Assembly (NCBI RefSeq): GCF_001742285.1
Contig: NZ_MIEK01000023.1
Span: 1-64,000, forward strand
Length of the DNA: 64,000 bases
Reading direction: 5' to 3'
DNA from: Enterococcus rivorum
GTDB taxonomy: Bacteria > Bacillota > Bacilli > Lactobacillales > Enterococcaceae
A model generated the notes under the pieces. The model was given only the letters and a program-made list of their open reading frames with translations, had not been told where the DNA came from and searched no databases. Positions 39,986-49,740 of the stretch are shown one piece after another (positions within the stretch are counted from its first letter, which is position 1; each line of letters starts with the position of its first letter). A program made the translations under genes and the position numbers.

Positions 39986-41764
39986 ATGAAAAGCAGAAAG
40001 ATTTTAGGGTTAATGACACTGGCTACAGTTGCTCTGGTAACATTGGCGGCATGTGGTGGCAGCAAGAAGTCTGATTCAGGGAACAAAAATGTTGAAACCG
40101 AAGACATCAGCAAATTTTCAATGGTAGTTAAAAATGAGGAGAAAGCCATTAAAGGTGGGACGTTAGACGTTGCGGTCGCGTCAGATACGCCGTTTAAAGG
40201 GGTCTTTTCTCCAACGTATTATGAAGATACCTATGATAACTATTACATGAGACCTTCTGAAGAGGGATTGTTCTCGCATGATAAAGACTTTGTTATTACA
40301 GATGAGGGAGCAGCTACCTTAGATATTGATGTAAAAGGTAAGAAAGCCACTGTTACTCTTAAGAAAGACATTAAATGGTCAGATGGAGAACCTGTAACTG
40401 CGGATGACTTAATTTATCCATATGAAGTGATTGGACACAAAGACTACACAGGAATTCGTTATGATGATAAATATATAAACATTGTGGGAATGGAAGAATA
40501 CCACGAAGGTAAGACGGATACTATTTCTGGAATAAAAAAAGTGGATGACTTAACGATTGAGATTGCCTATAAAGAAATGAACCCAGGGATGTTACAATTA
40601 AGTGGTGGTGTTAATACAGACGCAATGCCAAAACATATTTTTAAAGATATCCCAATAAAAGATCAAAATAAAAGTGATGCCGTGCGTAAAAATCCAATTA
40701 CCTTTGGACCATACTATATGAGCAAAGTTGTAACTGGGGAATCAGTGGAATATCTTCCTAATGAGCATTACTACAAAGGAAAACCCAAACTAGATAAAAT
40801 TGTCTTTACCAATGTACCTACTGCTTCAATCGTTGAAGCTTTGAAAGCAAAAAAATATGATATGGTTTACGCAATGCCAACAGATATTTATCCAAGCTAC
40901 AAGGATGTAGAAGGGTATCAAATGTTAGGTCGGGAAGAATTAGCCTATACGTATATTGGTTTTAAATTAGGCACCTTTGACAAAGAAAAAGGTGAAGTGA
41001 TAACAAATCCAGAGGCTAAGATGGCTGATGTGAAATTACGTCAAGCAATGGGTTATGCGCTGGATAATAATGCAGTAGGTGAAAAATTTTATAATGGCTT
41101 ACGTTCAAGTGGAACAACGTTAATTCCGCCTATTTTCAAAACACTTCACGATTCCGACATTAAAGGCTACCAATATGATCTTGAAAAAGCAAAAAAATTA
41201 TTAGATGAAGCAGGCTATAAAGATACGGATGATGATGGCTTGAGAGAAAATCCTAAGGGGGAAAAACTAACCATTAACTTTGCTTCAATGGCTGGTGGCG
41301 AAACAGCCCAACCGTTAGCGGATTACTATGTGCAACAATGGAAAGAAATTGGTTTAGATGTGAAGTTAGCCACTGGACGCTTAATCGATTTCCAAGCCTT
41401 TTACGAAAAAATTAAAACGGATGACCCAGAAATAGATGTTTTCCAAGCCGCATGGGGTGTTAATACAGCACCCTCACCTGCTGGAATATATAGTCGTAAG
41501 GCAGCATTTAACTATTCTCGTTTTGCCACAGATGAAAGTGACAAACTATTAAAAGCAATTGACTCAGAAGCATCATTTGATGATACGAAGCGTAAAGAAG
41601 CTTATTATGCTTGGCAAAAATATATGTTTGAAGAAGCTCCGGTGATTCCAACGTTATACCGTAATGAAATTATGCCAGTTAGCAGTCGCGTAAAATCATT
41701 TACTTGGAATTACGAAGATACAAGAGATTACTATACTATTGAATTAACAGCAGAAAAACGTTAA
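39986..41764 (+). CDS. oppA: Oligopeptide-binding lipoprotein OppA
   Basis: A 592-residue SBP_bac_5-family lipoprotein. The signal peptide ends in the lipobox LAAC (Cys23), giving membrane anchoring. The domain includes ATVTLKKDIKWSDGEPVTADDL, the usual signature of peptide-binding proteins. It is the last gene of the operon and is followed by a terminator. In enterococci Opp-type binding proteins can also take up peptide pheromones; no ligand is assigned here. Confidence 0.93.
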   Translation: MKSRKILGLMTLATVALVTLAACGGSKKSDSGNKNVETEDISKFSMVVKNEEKAIKGGTLDVAVASDTPFKGVFSPTYYEDTYDNYYMRPSEEGLFSHDKDFVITDEGAATLDIDVKGKKATVTLKKDIKWSDGEPVTADDLIYPYEVIGHKDYTGIRYDDKYINIVGMEEYHEGKTDTISGIKKVDDLTIEIAYKEMNPGMLQLSGGVNTDAMPKHIFKDIPIKDQNKSDAVRKNPITFGPYYMSKVVTGESVEYLPNEHYYKGKPKLDKIVFTNVPTASIVEALKAKKYDMVYAMPTDIYPSYKDVEGYQMLGREELAYTYIGFKLGTFDKEKGEVITNPEAKMADVKLRQAMGYALDNNAVGEKFYNGLRSSGTTLIPPIFKTLHDSDIKGYQYDLEKAKKLLDEAGYKDTDDDGLRENPKGEKLTINFASMAGGETAQPLADYYVQQWKEIGLDVKLATGRLIDFQAFYEKIKTDDPEIDVFQAAWGVNTAPSPAGIYSRKAAFNYSRFATDESDKLLKAIDSEASFDDTKRKEAYYAWQKYMFEEAPVIPTLYRNEIMPVSSRVKSFTWNYEDTRDYYTIELTAEKR

Positions 41765-42071
41765 TAGTCTAAAACTGTGGAAAAGGGTCAGACAAGAGTT
41801 GTTTGATCCTTTTCTGTGTCTTTTGCTGCAAATAACTTCACTCACATAGAAAGCCTGGTGAGTTCAATCGCGTTGTCTGGATAGTGGTGGGAAATAATAG
41901 GGAGATGTTATTCAAAAACAAATATTCAAAAATAATAGTAGCATTGATCTATTTGAATAGAGAGGCCTATTTTTTTGTCATTTATGCACTAGACGAATTC
42001 TTTGTGGAATGGTATTCTTCTGTAAAAGCGCTTTCTTATAGGGAGCGACATATATAAGGAGGAGTAGGAAC
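41765..42071. other. Gap between oppA and ndk
   Basis: Contains the oppA terminator and A/T-rich DNA with the ndk ribosome site (AAGGAGGAG). I see no gene in it. Confidence 0.6.
41779..41815 (+). terminator. Terminator of the opp operon
   Basis: GGAAAAGGGTCAGACA pairs imperfectly with TGTTTGATCCTTTTC after the oppA stop. Confidence 0.75.
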
Positions 42072-42473
42072 ATGGAACAGACACTAATCATTATTAAACC
42101 AGATGGTGTAAAACGTAAGTTAGTTGGAGAAATTATCCAACGATTTGAAAAGAAACGAATGAAGCTTAGTCAAATAAAAATCGGAAAAATGTCTCGTGAA
42201 TTAGCAGAAGAGCACTATGGTCATATCAAACAATTTGATTTTTTTGAAGACATGATGCAATATATCACATCATCAGAAGTCGTTTATTTAGTTCTGGAAG
42301 GGCCGAAGGTTATTACGACAGTAAGAAAAATGATTGGGGCTACTAATTGTTTAGAAGCTGAACCAGGTACAATTCGAGGAGATTTTGGTGCGGCGGGGTT
42401 TGAGAATATCATCCATGCATCTGATTCCCCAGAAGCAGCAGAACTCGAAATTAAACGATTTTTTACAAATTAA
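42072..42473 (+). CDS. ndk: Nucleoside diphosphate kinase
   Basis: A 133-residue enzyme that phosphorylates nucleoside diphosphates from ATP. It keeps the family landmarks IIKPDGVKRKLVGEII, GATN followed by EPGTIRGDFG, and the active-site His in ENIIHASDSPEAAELEI. It is slightly short and diverged from the usual form: CLEA replaces the common PANA-type sequence before the GTIRG motif. A strong AAGGAGGAG ribosome site precedes the ATG. It is a single-gene unit. Confidence 0.93.
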   Translation: MEQTLIIIKPDGVKRKLVGEIIQRFEKKRMKLSQIKIGKMSRELAEEHYGHIKQFDFFEDMMQYITSSEVVYLVLEGPKVITTVRKMIGATNCLEAEPGTIRGDFGAAGFENIIHASDSPEAAELEIKRFFTN

Positions 42474-42803
42474 AATAAAGTTGAAGCGTGTTGAGAGATA
42501 CAGATTCTTTCTGAAAGTCGATGTTGAATGACTTTTTTTAGGTGGTCTAATCTTGAACGCTTTTTTTATTTTTACGAATAGGACAAGATAATTTTGAAAA
42601 AGTCTTTTTTTCTTAACAAAATGAGTTACTATTAGTTGATTACAGCAAAAATTATTCTGTTGAAAGCCTAAATCATTAGGAATTTCTTTAAATCAGATGA
42701 ATCTTTTGTTGATTTTAGCGCAATTACTCCACTAACCTTTAAATATTCACACAAAAAAAGTATAATAGAGAAGGCTCTAAATAAAATTAAAGGAATGTGG
42801 AGA
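42474..42803. other. Gap between ndk and rnc
   Basis: A short stem AAAGTC/GACTTT with a T-run (42513-42540) may end ndk. A TATAAT at 42761-42766 is the likely -10 for rnc. No gene is seen. Confidence 0.5.
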
Positions 42804-43496
42804 ATGGACAGTCAGTTAACCAATGAGTTGAAAGAGCGATATGAGATTGTTTTTCATGATGTCAATTTATTAGAACAAGCATTTACCCATTCATCCTATG
42901 TGAATGAGCATCGATATTTAAAACTATCTGACAACGAACGCCTTGAATTTTTAGGCGACGCAGTATTGGAGTTATTGGTTTCTCAATATCTTTATAAAAA
43001 ATTTCCAGATTTGCCAGAAGGAAAATTAACCAAGATGCGTGCTGCAATCGTTCGTGAAGACAGTTTATCTAAATTTGCCAAGGAATGTCACTTTGATCAG
43101 TACATTTTACTTGGTAAGGGAGAAGAAAATTCTGGTGGTCGTAATCGTCCATCACTATTATGTGATCTATTTGAAGCTTTTTTAGGTGCTTTGTATTTAG
43201 ATCAAAAAGTAGCAGCAGCAAAGAAATTTGTAGCTGAAGTTATTTTCCCTAAAATAGACGCGGGTGCTTTTTCACATGAGATGGATCACAAAACCCATTT
43301 ACAAGAAGTGTTGCAACGCCAAGGAGATGTCATGATTGATTATCGCTTGGTAAAAGAAGAGGGACCGGCGCATGATCGGATCTTTTCGATTGAAGTATAT
43401 GTTAATGAACAATTGATTGGAACAGGACAAGGAAAGTCCAAGAAGTTAGCTGAACAAGATGCTGCTGAACGAGCACTAAAAGCACTGTCTAAGTAA
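42804..43496 (+). CDS. rnc: Ribonuclease III
   Basis: A 230-residue double-stranded RNA endonuclease. The N-terminal catalytic domain has the signature [14 protein letters not shown] with its metal-binding acidic residues, and [15 protein letters not shown]. The C-terminal dsRNA-binding domain (about 158-228) ends [16 protein letters not shown]. It processes rRNA and regulates mRNA. The start at 42804 is preceded by TGGAGA; an in-frame ATG at 42795 is too close to AAAGGA. smc follows, the usual rnc-smc-ftsY order. Confidence 0.96.
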   Translation: MDSQLTNELKERYEIVFHDVNLLEQAFTHSSYVNEHRYLKLSDNERLEFLGDAVLELLVSQYLYKKFPDLPEGKLTKMRAAIVREDSLSKFAKECHFDQYILLGKGEENSGGRNRPSLLCDLFEAFLGALYLDQKVAAAKKFVAEVIFPKIDAGAFSHEMDHKTHLQEVLQRQGDVMIDYRLVKEEGPAHDRIFSIEVYVNEQLIGTGQGKSKKLAEQDAAERALKALSK

Positions 43497-43592
43497 GGCT
43501 TGGAAAGAAGAAACACCACTATTCTAGGAAGCGAAGCTTGACATAGAGATAGAGGACATCGGACCTCCAAGTAGAAAGGAGTTTTATTATTC

Positions 43593-46500
43593 GTGCATTT
43601 AAAACGAATCGAGATCGCAGGCTTTAAGTCTTTTGCTGATCGAACTATTATAGAGTTTGAAAATGGCGTAACCGCAGTTGTCGGACCGAACGGAAGTGGT
43701 AAAAGTAACATTACTGAAGCAATCCGTTGGGTTTTGGGGGAACAATCTGCTAAGAGTCTTCGTGGTGGCAAGATGCCAGATATTATTTTTGCTGGTTCTG
43801 AAGGTCGTAAACCCTTAAATATCTCAGAAGTGACCGTCGTGCTAGACAATACGGATCATTATCTGCCGTTAGATTTTAGCGATATTAGTGTCACTCGCCG
43901 TTATAAACGTTCGGGTGAAAGTGACTTTTTCATTAATAAGCAGGCCTGTCGTCTAAAAGATATTCAAGATTTGTTTATGGATTCTGGTTTAGGAAAAGAA
44001 TCGTTTTCCATTATTTCTCAAGGGAAAGTCGAAGCGATTTTTAATAGTAAGCCAGAAGACCGTCGTGGGATTTTTGAAGAAGCTGCTGGGGTTTTGAAAT
44101 ACAAGCAACGGAAAAAGAAAGCAGAGCAAAAATTATTCGAGACAGAAGATAACTTGAATCGTGTGCAAGATATTATTTATGAATTAGAAGACCAATTGAC
44201 TCCTCTTGCTGCACAGAGCGAAGCAGCCAAGGAGTTTTTAAAGCTTAAAGAAACCTTAACCGAAATCGATGTCAGTGTGACCGTTTCAGAGATTGAGTCG
44301 GCTAAAGACATTTGGGAAGTAAAAGCAGCTGAATTAACTCAAATTGAAGAAAAATTATCGTTTACTAGTAAAAAAATCCATGAATCAGAAGAAAAGCTTT
44401 TTCAATTGCGTGGACAAAGAAACAAACTGGATGAACAGGTCGAAACGCAACAACAACAACTATTACAAATTACAGAAGCGTTAAAACAAACAGAGGGACA
44501 GAAAGATGTTCTAATTGAGCGGTCTAAGCATACGCTGCGGACTACTAGTGAATATCAACAATCTTTAGAAGAAAACGCCGAAAAAATTACTCGTTACCGG
44601 GAAGAAACGCAAGAACTTCAAGCGAAAATTTTAGAAAAAAAAGAACAACAGCAAGCATTAAAAGAAGCTCTTCAAAAAGCAGAACATGAAGTAGAAAAAT
44701 ATAGTAAATCCTCAAAAGAATTACTGGAAGAGCTACGTAGCCAATACGTCGAAGTAATGCAGCAACAAGCCAATACAACCAATGATTTGAAGTACTTAGA
44801 ACGTCAATACCAACAAGAAACGGCTAAAAATCAGCAATCAATCGAAAAACATGAGGCACTAGAGAATCAAATGAACGAGTCTCTTGCCACGAAAGAAAAC
44901 TTGGAACAAGCGTTAGTTGCCTCGGAAGAAGCTTTGCAACAGCAACGAGACAGCTATGCTCGTTTGACTAAGGAATTAGACGCGAAACAAAACCAACTTT
45001 CAGGCAAGCAAAAACAAATGTATCAATCCATGAATCAGGTACAGCAAGCCAAAGCACGACAAAAAAGCTTGCAAGAAATCCAAGAAAACTATTCTGGTTT
45101 CTATCAAGGGGTTCGTTTAGTTCTAAAACATAAAGAACAACTGTCAGGAATCGTCGGAGCTGTGGCAGAATTGATTGAAGTGCCTAAAGAATACACCTTG
45201 GCTATAGAAACAGCATTAGGTGGAGCAGCACAGCATATCGTCGTGGAAGCGGAAAAAGATGGCCGGGCAGGAATCACATTCTTGAAGCAACAACATGGCG
45301 GAAGAGCGACCTTTTTACCACTAACAACGATTAAGCCTAGAAGCATTTCTGGAGGAATTAGAGAACGAGTTCAACATGTTTCGGGATTTGTGGGTGTGGC
45401 TAGTGAGCTTGTGCAGTATTCAGAAAAAGTTGAATATGTCGTTCAAAATTTATTGGGTGTTACTTTGTTGGCAGAGAATTTGGAAAGTGCCAATCAGTTA
45501 GCAAAAGCAGTCAATTACCAATATCGGATCGTTTCTTTAGAAGGTGACGTGATGAATCCAGGAGGTTCAATGACTGGTGGTGCTACTAAACGGGGGAATC
45601 AAGGAAGCCTTTTTTCTCAAACACAAGAACTGCAAACTTTAACAGACCAAATGGAACATTTAGAAAAGCAATTAGTTGTAAATGAACAAGAAGTACAAGG
45701 TCTAACAAATGAAGTGAAAATTGTGACGGAACAATTGGAGCAACTACGGACAATAGGTGAAACCAATCGACTAAAACAACAAGAATTGCAAAATAAATTA
45801 ACGAACCAAGACGAAACCATTACACGACTAACCAAGGAACAACGTCTGTTTGAATTTGAATCTAGAGAATTACACCAATTCTTAACAGAATATCAAGGGA
45901 AAAAAGAAACGTTGACAGAACAAAAGGAAACCTTGGAAAAAGAAAAAGACCGTCTGGATCAAGAAATGAAACAAGTGGATCAAGAAGCCAGTCAGATGGA
46001 AAATTACAAAGCAGCAGCTTTAGAAGCATTAAATAAAGTGCAAGCTGAGCAAGCCGTTGTGATGGAGCAATTAGCCCATCTTGATACGCAAAAAACAGAG
46101 AAACATCATCAATTAGATGAGTTTTTAGCGAAAGAAGTATCGTTACGACAACAACTACAACAATTGGATAGTCATAGCAGTGATAATCAAATGACTGAAG
46201 AAAGTTTAGCCTTGCAATTAGAACAACTGTCAGAGAAAAAAACAGAACTACAAGTAGCTATCCAAAAGGCTAAAGAAAACCGAACACAAATGCAACAACA
46301 AGTGGATACAGTCGATAGTGACTTAGCGGAAGAAAATAAGCAACAGCAGCAGTTGTTATCGCAACAAACTCAAGTAGAGGTTGAAAAAAATCGTTCTGAA
46401 ATTAATTTAGATAATGCGCTACAATACTTACAAGAAGAATATAGCATGACCTTTGAACGTGCGAGTCAGGACTATCAATTAACGTTAGAAAAAGAACAAG

Positions 46501-47174
46501 CAAAAATAGAAGTAAAAAAATTGAAGCGTGATATTGAACGGTTAGGACCAGTAAATATCAATGCTATTGAGCAATATGAGCAAGTAAATGAGCGGCATGA
46601 ATTTTTAGCAACACAAAGAGATGACTTGCTGGATGCGAAAGATCAACTATTTGAAACCATGGACGAGATGGATCAAGAAGTGAAAGCAAGATTTAGTGAA
46701 GTTTTTGAAGCGATTCGTGCACAGTTTAAAGTAGTTTTCCCAAATATGTTTGGTGGAGGTCGTGCCGAATTGATTTTAACGAACCCAGAGGACCTATTAA
46801 ATACTGGGGTTGAAATCGAAGCTCAGCCACCAGGGAAAAGACTACAAAACTTGAGCCTACTATCTGGTGGAGAACGGGCATTAACAGCGATTGCGTTACT
46901 ATTCTCGATTATCCGTGTTCGTCCGGTACCTTTCTGTGTGCTAGATGAAGTGGAAGCGGCATTGGATGATGCGAATGTATCAAGATTTGGTCATTATTTA
47001 AGTGAGTTTGAAGATGATACTCAATTTATTGTCGTTACTCACCGTAAAGGAACGATGGAAGCAGCAGATGTTTTATATGGTGTGACTATGCAAGAGTCAG
47101 GCGTATCTAAAATTGTTTCGGTTCGTCTGGAAGATGTAAAAGAAGGCGGTTCGATTGCCGCAACTACTGATTAG
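43593..47174 (+). CDS. smc: Chromosome segregation ATPase SMC
   Basis: A 1193-residue condensin subunit. It has an N-terminal Walker A GPNGSGKSNI (about 32-41), a long coiled coil, a hinge domain (about 515-665, with GGAAQHIVVE and GGSMTGG), a second coiled coil, the ABC signature LSGGERALTAIALLF and Walker B FCVLDEVEAALDDAN. The start is GTG at 43593 after AAAGGAG. It acts with ScpA/ScpB, encoded elsewhere. The length is normal and no break was seen. Confidence 0.97.
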   Translation: MHLKRIEIAGFKSFADRTIIEFENGVTAVVGPNGSGKSNITEAIRWVLGEQSAKSLRGGKMPDIIFAGSEGRKPLNISEVTVVLDNTDHYLPLDFSDISVTRRYKRSGESDFFINKQACRLKDIQDLFMDSGLGKESFSIISQGKVEAIFNSKPEDRRGIFEEAAGVLKYKQRKKKAEQKLFETEDNLNRVQDIIYELEDQLTPLAAQSEAAKEFLKLKETLTEIDVSVTVSEIESAKDIWEVKAAELTQIEEKLSFTSKKIHESEEKLFQLRGQRNKLDEQVETQQQQLLQITEALKQTEGQKDVLIERSKHTLRTTSEYQQSLEENAEKITRYREETQELQAKILEKKEQQQALKEALQKAEHEVEKYSKSSKELLEELRSQYVEVMQQQANTTNDLKYLERQYQQETAKNQQSIEKHEALENQMNESLATKENLEQALVASEEALQQQRDSYARLTKELDAKQNQLSGKQKQMYQSMNQVQQAKARQKSLQEIQENYSGFYQGVRLVLKHKEQLSGIVGAVAELIEVPKEYTLAIETALGGAAQHIVVEAEKDGRAGITFLKQQHGGRATFLPLTTIKPRSISGGIRERVQHVSGFVGVASELVQYSEKVEYVVQNLLGVTLLAENLESANQLAKAVNYQYRIVSLEGDVMNPGGSMTGGATKRGNQGSLFSQTQELQTLTDQMEHLEKQLVVNEQEVQGLTNEVKIVTEQLEQLRTIGETNRLKQQELQNKLTNQDETITRLTKEQRLFEFESRELHQFLTEYQGKKETLTEQKETLEKEKDRLDQEMKQVDQEASQMENYKAAALEALNKVQAEQAVVMEQLAHLDTQKTEKHHQLDEFLAKEVSLRQQLQQLDSHSSDNQMTEESLALQLEQLSEKKTELQVAIQKAKENRTQMQQQVDTVDSDLAEENKQQQQLLSQQTQVEVEKNRSEINLDNALQYLQEEYSMTFERASQDYQLTLEKEQAKIEVKKLKRDIERLGPVNINAIEQYEQVNERHEFLATQRDDLLDAKDQLFETMDEMDQEVKARFSEVFEAIRAQFKVVFPNMFGGGRAELILTNPEDLLNTGVEIEAQPPGKRLQNLSLLSGGERALTAIALLFSIIRVRPVPFCVLDEVEAALDDANVSRFGHYLSEFEDDTQFIVVTHRKGTMEAADVLYGVTMQESGVSKIVSVRLEDVKEGGSIAATTD

Positions 47175-47524
47175 TAGGGCAATCACTTTGCAATTGACAG
47201 TACAAGTTGAACACAGTGAGCGCTGTTTAGTTTCTTTTGAGTGTGCAACACTAATGGACAAATCCTTGATTATAAGGACATGACTTAAAATAAGACATCT
47301 TTTGAGTCACAATTACGTAGCTATTTATAAATTGGCGTGGTTTAGTATAGAATCTTGACAAGGTTTACAATCATTTTTGAGATGATTCATTATTTTCTAC
47401 AGATTTTGTTTAAGAAACAGAAAATTTTCATTATCAAGTTCAAGTTGCTCGTTCTTTGATTTTGAGCTTTTACTGAATGATAACTTTGTCAGGATCCTAG
47501 TTTGACAGGACTGGAGGAGCTCTT
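47175..47524. other. 350-base gap between smc and the HAD gene
   Basis: A/T-rich without an open frame of note. It ends with GGAGGAG, the ribosome site of the next gene. I see no convincing terminator hairpin, so some readthrough from smc is possible. Confidence 0.5.
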
Positions 47525-48352
47525 TTGATTAAAATGATCGCTATCGATTTAGATGGTACCTTATTAAATAGTAACAAAGAAATATCCGTTCGTAATAAAG
47601 AAGCATTGAAAAAAGCGAAAGCGGCTGGGGTAAAAATTGTCATTTGTACTGGACGACCTTTAACGGCGATTGAAAAATATTTAGAAGAATTAAATTTGCT
47701 GGATGAAGGAGACTATAGTATTACCTTCAATGGTGGCTTAGTTCAGAAGACAAATTCAGGTGAGATTATTGAAAAAGCCTTAATGCCCTTAGAGGATGTG
47801 CATGATTTGCACCAATTGGCAGTGGATTTAAACGTGCCTTTAGATGTTTTATCCGATGGTTTAGTCAGACAATTACCGACTTCAGAAGAATATTTTTCTC
47901 TCTATGGCGAATTGAATAATTTATTAACGTTTAAGTCTTTTGAATTGTCTCAACTGAAAAAAGAACATATTTTTAATAAAGCAGTAATAGCAATTGATGC
48001 TGATTATTTGGATGAACAAATCACTAAAATTCCAGCTGGATTTTATGAACGCTTTGAAATTATTAAAACAAGAAACAACTTATTGGAATTCATGCCAAAA
48101 GGAATCACGAAAGCCTATGGCATCTCTTTATTGGGGAAAGATTTAGGAATTACCCAAGAAGAAATGATGACCATCGGTGATGAAGAAAATGACTTGCCAA
48201 TGATTCAATATGCGGCGTATGGTGTGGCAATGGCAAATGCGGTTCCAATGGTGAAAGAAGCGGCTGCAATTATTACCGATGATAACGATCATGATGGCGT
48301 TGCAAAAGCAATAGAAAAATTTGTTTTAGAACCATTGGGAGGAGGCAATTAA
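47525..48352 (+). CDS. HAD-superfamily Cof-type phosphatase
   Basis: A 275-residue HAD-IIB hydrolase. Motif I is MIAIDLDGTLLNS with the nucleophile Asp, motif II VICTGRP, the Lys motif lies near MPKGITKAYG, and motif IV is TIGDEENDLPMIQYA. It resembles YidA/YbjI-type sugar or nucleotide phosphatases; the substrate is unknown. The start is TTG at 47525 after GGAGGAG. It abuts ftsY with no gap, a conserved arrangement in enterococci and streptococci. Confidence 0.92.
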   Translation: MIKMIAIDLDGTLLNSNKEISVRNKEALKKAKAAGVKIVICTGRPLTAIEKYLEELNLLDEGDYSITFNGGLVQKTNSGEIIEKALMPLEDVHDLHQLAVDLNVPLDVLSDGLVRQLPTSEEYFSLYGELNNLLTFKSFELSQLKKEHIFNKAVIAIDADYLDEQITKIPAGFYERFEIIKTRNNLLEFMPKGITKAYGISLLGKDLGITQEEMMTIGDEENDLPMIQYAAYGVAMANAVPMVKEAAAIITDDNDHDGVAKAIEKFVLEPLGGGN

Positions 48353-49594
48353 ATGGGGTTTTTCGATAAAATTAAAAAAGCTTTTATGAGCGATAAGGAA
48401 ACAAAACCAACTGAAAACGAGCTGGAAGAAAAGAATCAAGATTCTATGGAACAACCAGTAGACTCTCATGAAATAAACGAAGCGACTGAAGAGCAGTTAA
48501 ATCAGCAACCAGAAGAATTAGAAAAAAATATGGATTCAGAAGAGACAATCACTGATGAAACAGAGAATGCTTCAGTGGCTGTCGTTAATTCAGCTACAGA
48601 AGTGGCAGAGCTAGTAGCCCCTGAAAAAATTGCTGAAGTAGAAGAAGAAATCATTGTTCAAGAAAAGTATGAAAAAGGACTGGAAAAAACCCGTAAAACT
48701 TTTTCAGAACGTTTGAATGAATTGTTTGCGAATTTCCGTTCTGTGGATGAAGACTTTTTTGAAGAGCTAGAAGAAACATTAATTGGAGCGGATGTTGGAT
48801 TCGACACAGCTATCAAGATTACCGAAGCTTTACGCAAAGAAGTGAAATTAAAAAATGCGAAGAAACCTGCAGCTATCCAAAATACAATTATTGAAAAAAT
48901 GGTTGATTTGTATGAAGCAGAAGGTGTGGACGAAAATAATGCTTTAAACATTCAACCAGAAGGTCTGACTGTGATGCTTTTCGTAGGAGTCAATGGTGTT
49001 GGGAAAACGACAAGTATCGGTAAACTGGCGCATGAATTTAAACAAGATGGTAAAAAAGTACTGTTAGCAGCGGCGGATACCTTTAGAGCGGGCGCAATTG
49101 ACCAATTAGTGGTTTGGGGTGAACGAGCAGGAGTTGAAGTGGTTCGTGGAAATGCTGGGGGCGATCCAGCAGCTGTTGTTTTTGATGCAGTTGAACGCGC
49201 GAAGACTGAAAATGCTGATATTTTGTTAGTAGACACTGCGGGGCGTTTACAAAATAAGGTTAATTTGATGAAGGAACTTGAGAAAATCAAGCGAGTGATT
49301 CAGCGAGAAATCCCGGATGCGCCTCATGAAGTACTATTAGTTGTTGATGCAACGACAGGCCAAAATGCGATGAGTCAAGCCAAACAATTTAAAGAAACGA
49401 CGGATGTTACCGGGTTGGTTCTATCTAAGTTAGATGGAACAGCCAAAGGCGGAATCGTTTTAGCCATTAGGAACGAACTTCATCTACCTGTGAAGCTAGT
49501 TGGTTTGGGTGAAGGAATTGATGACTTAGAACCATTCGATGCAAATGATTTTGCAGTGGGACTATTTAAAGGCTTGCTGAAAATGGAAGAGTAA
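48353..49594 (+). CDS. ftsY: Signal recognition particle receptor FtsY
   Basis: A 413-residue SRP receptor GTPase. The N-terminal about 100 residues are highly acidic (the variable A domain). The NG domain has the P-loop [24 protein letters not shown], and the guanine-specificity [10 protein letters not shown]. It docks ribosome-SRP complexes at the membrane. It has a GGGAGGAGG ribosome site overlapping the end of the HAD gene and a strong terminator after it. Confidence 0.96.
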   Translation: MGFFDKIKKAFMSDKETKPTENELEEKNQDSMEQPVDSHEINEATEEQLNQQPEELEKNMDSEETITDETENASVAVVNSATEVAELVAPEKIAEVEEEIIVQEKYEKGLEKTRKTFSERLNELFANFRSVDEDFFEELEETLIGADVGFDTAIKITEALRKEVKLKNAKKPAAIQNTIIEKMVDLYEAEGVDENNALNIQPEGLTVMLFVGVNGVGKTTSIGKLAHEFKQDGKKVLLAAADTFRAGAIDQLVVWGERAGVEVVRGNAGGDPAAVVFDAVERAKTENADILLVDTAGRLQNKVNLMKELEKIKRVIQREIPDAPHEVLLVVDATTGQNAMSQAKQFKETTDVTGLVLSKLDGTAKGGIVLAIRNELHLPVKLVGLGEGIDDLEPFDANDFAVGLFKGLLKMEE

Positions 49595-49620
49595 TTTTTT
49601 GAATCAGATTTAAAGAAAAA

Positions 49621-49656
49621 GTAGGAATGTTTCGATTTTTCATTCCTATTTTTTTA
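49621..49656 (+). terminator. Terminator of ftsY
   Basis: GTAGGAATG paired with CATTCCTAT, then TTTTTTT. Confidence 0.88.
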
Positions 49657-49740
49657 TTTTTGAGCGGAAATATTCTTTTTACACTTCTTTTTCTATATAA
49701 TATGAAGTAACTGGAAATATGATGTGAGGAAGGCAAAAAT

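Noticed and set aside
43340-43849. 169-codon minus-strand frame across the rnc-smc junction
   Set aside because: It lies opposite two clear genes and reads as their antisense shadow.
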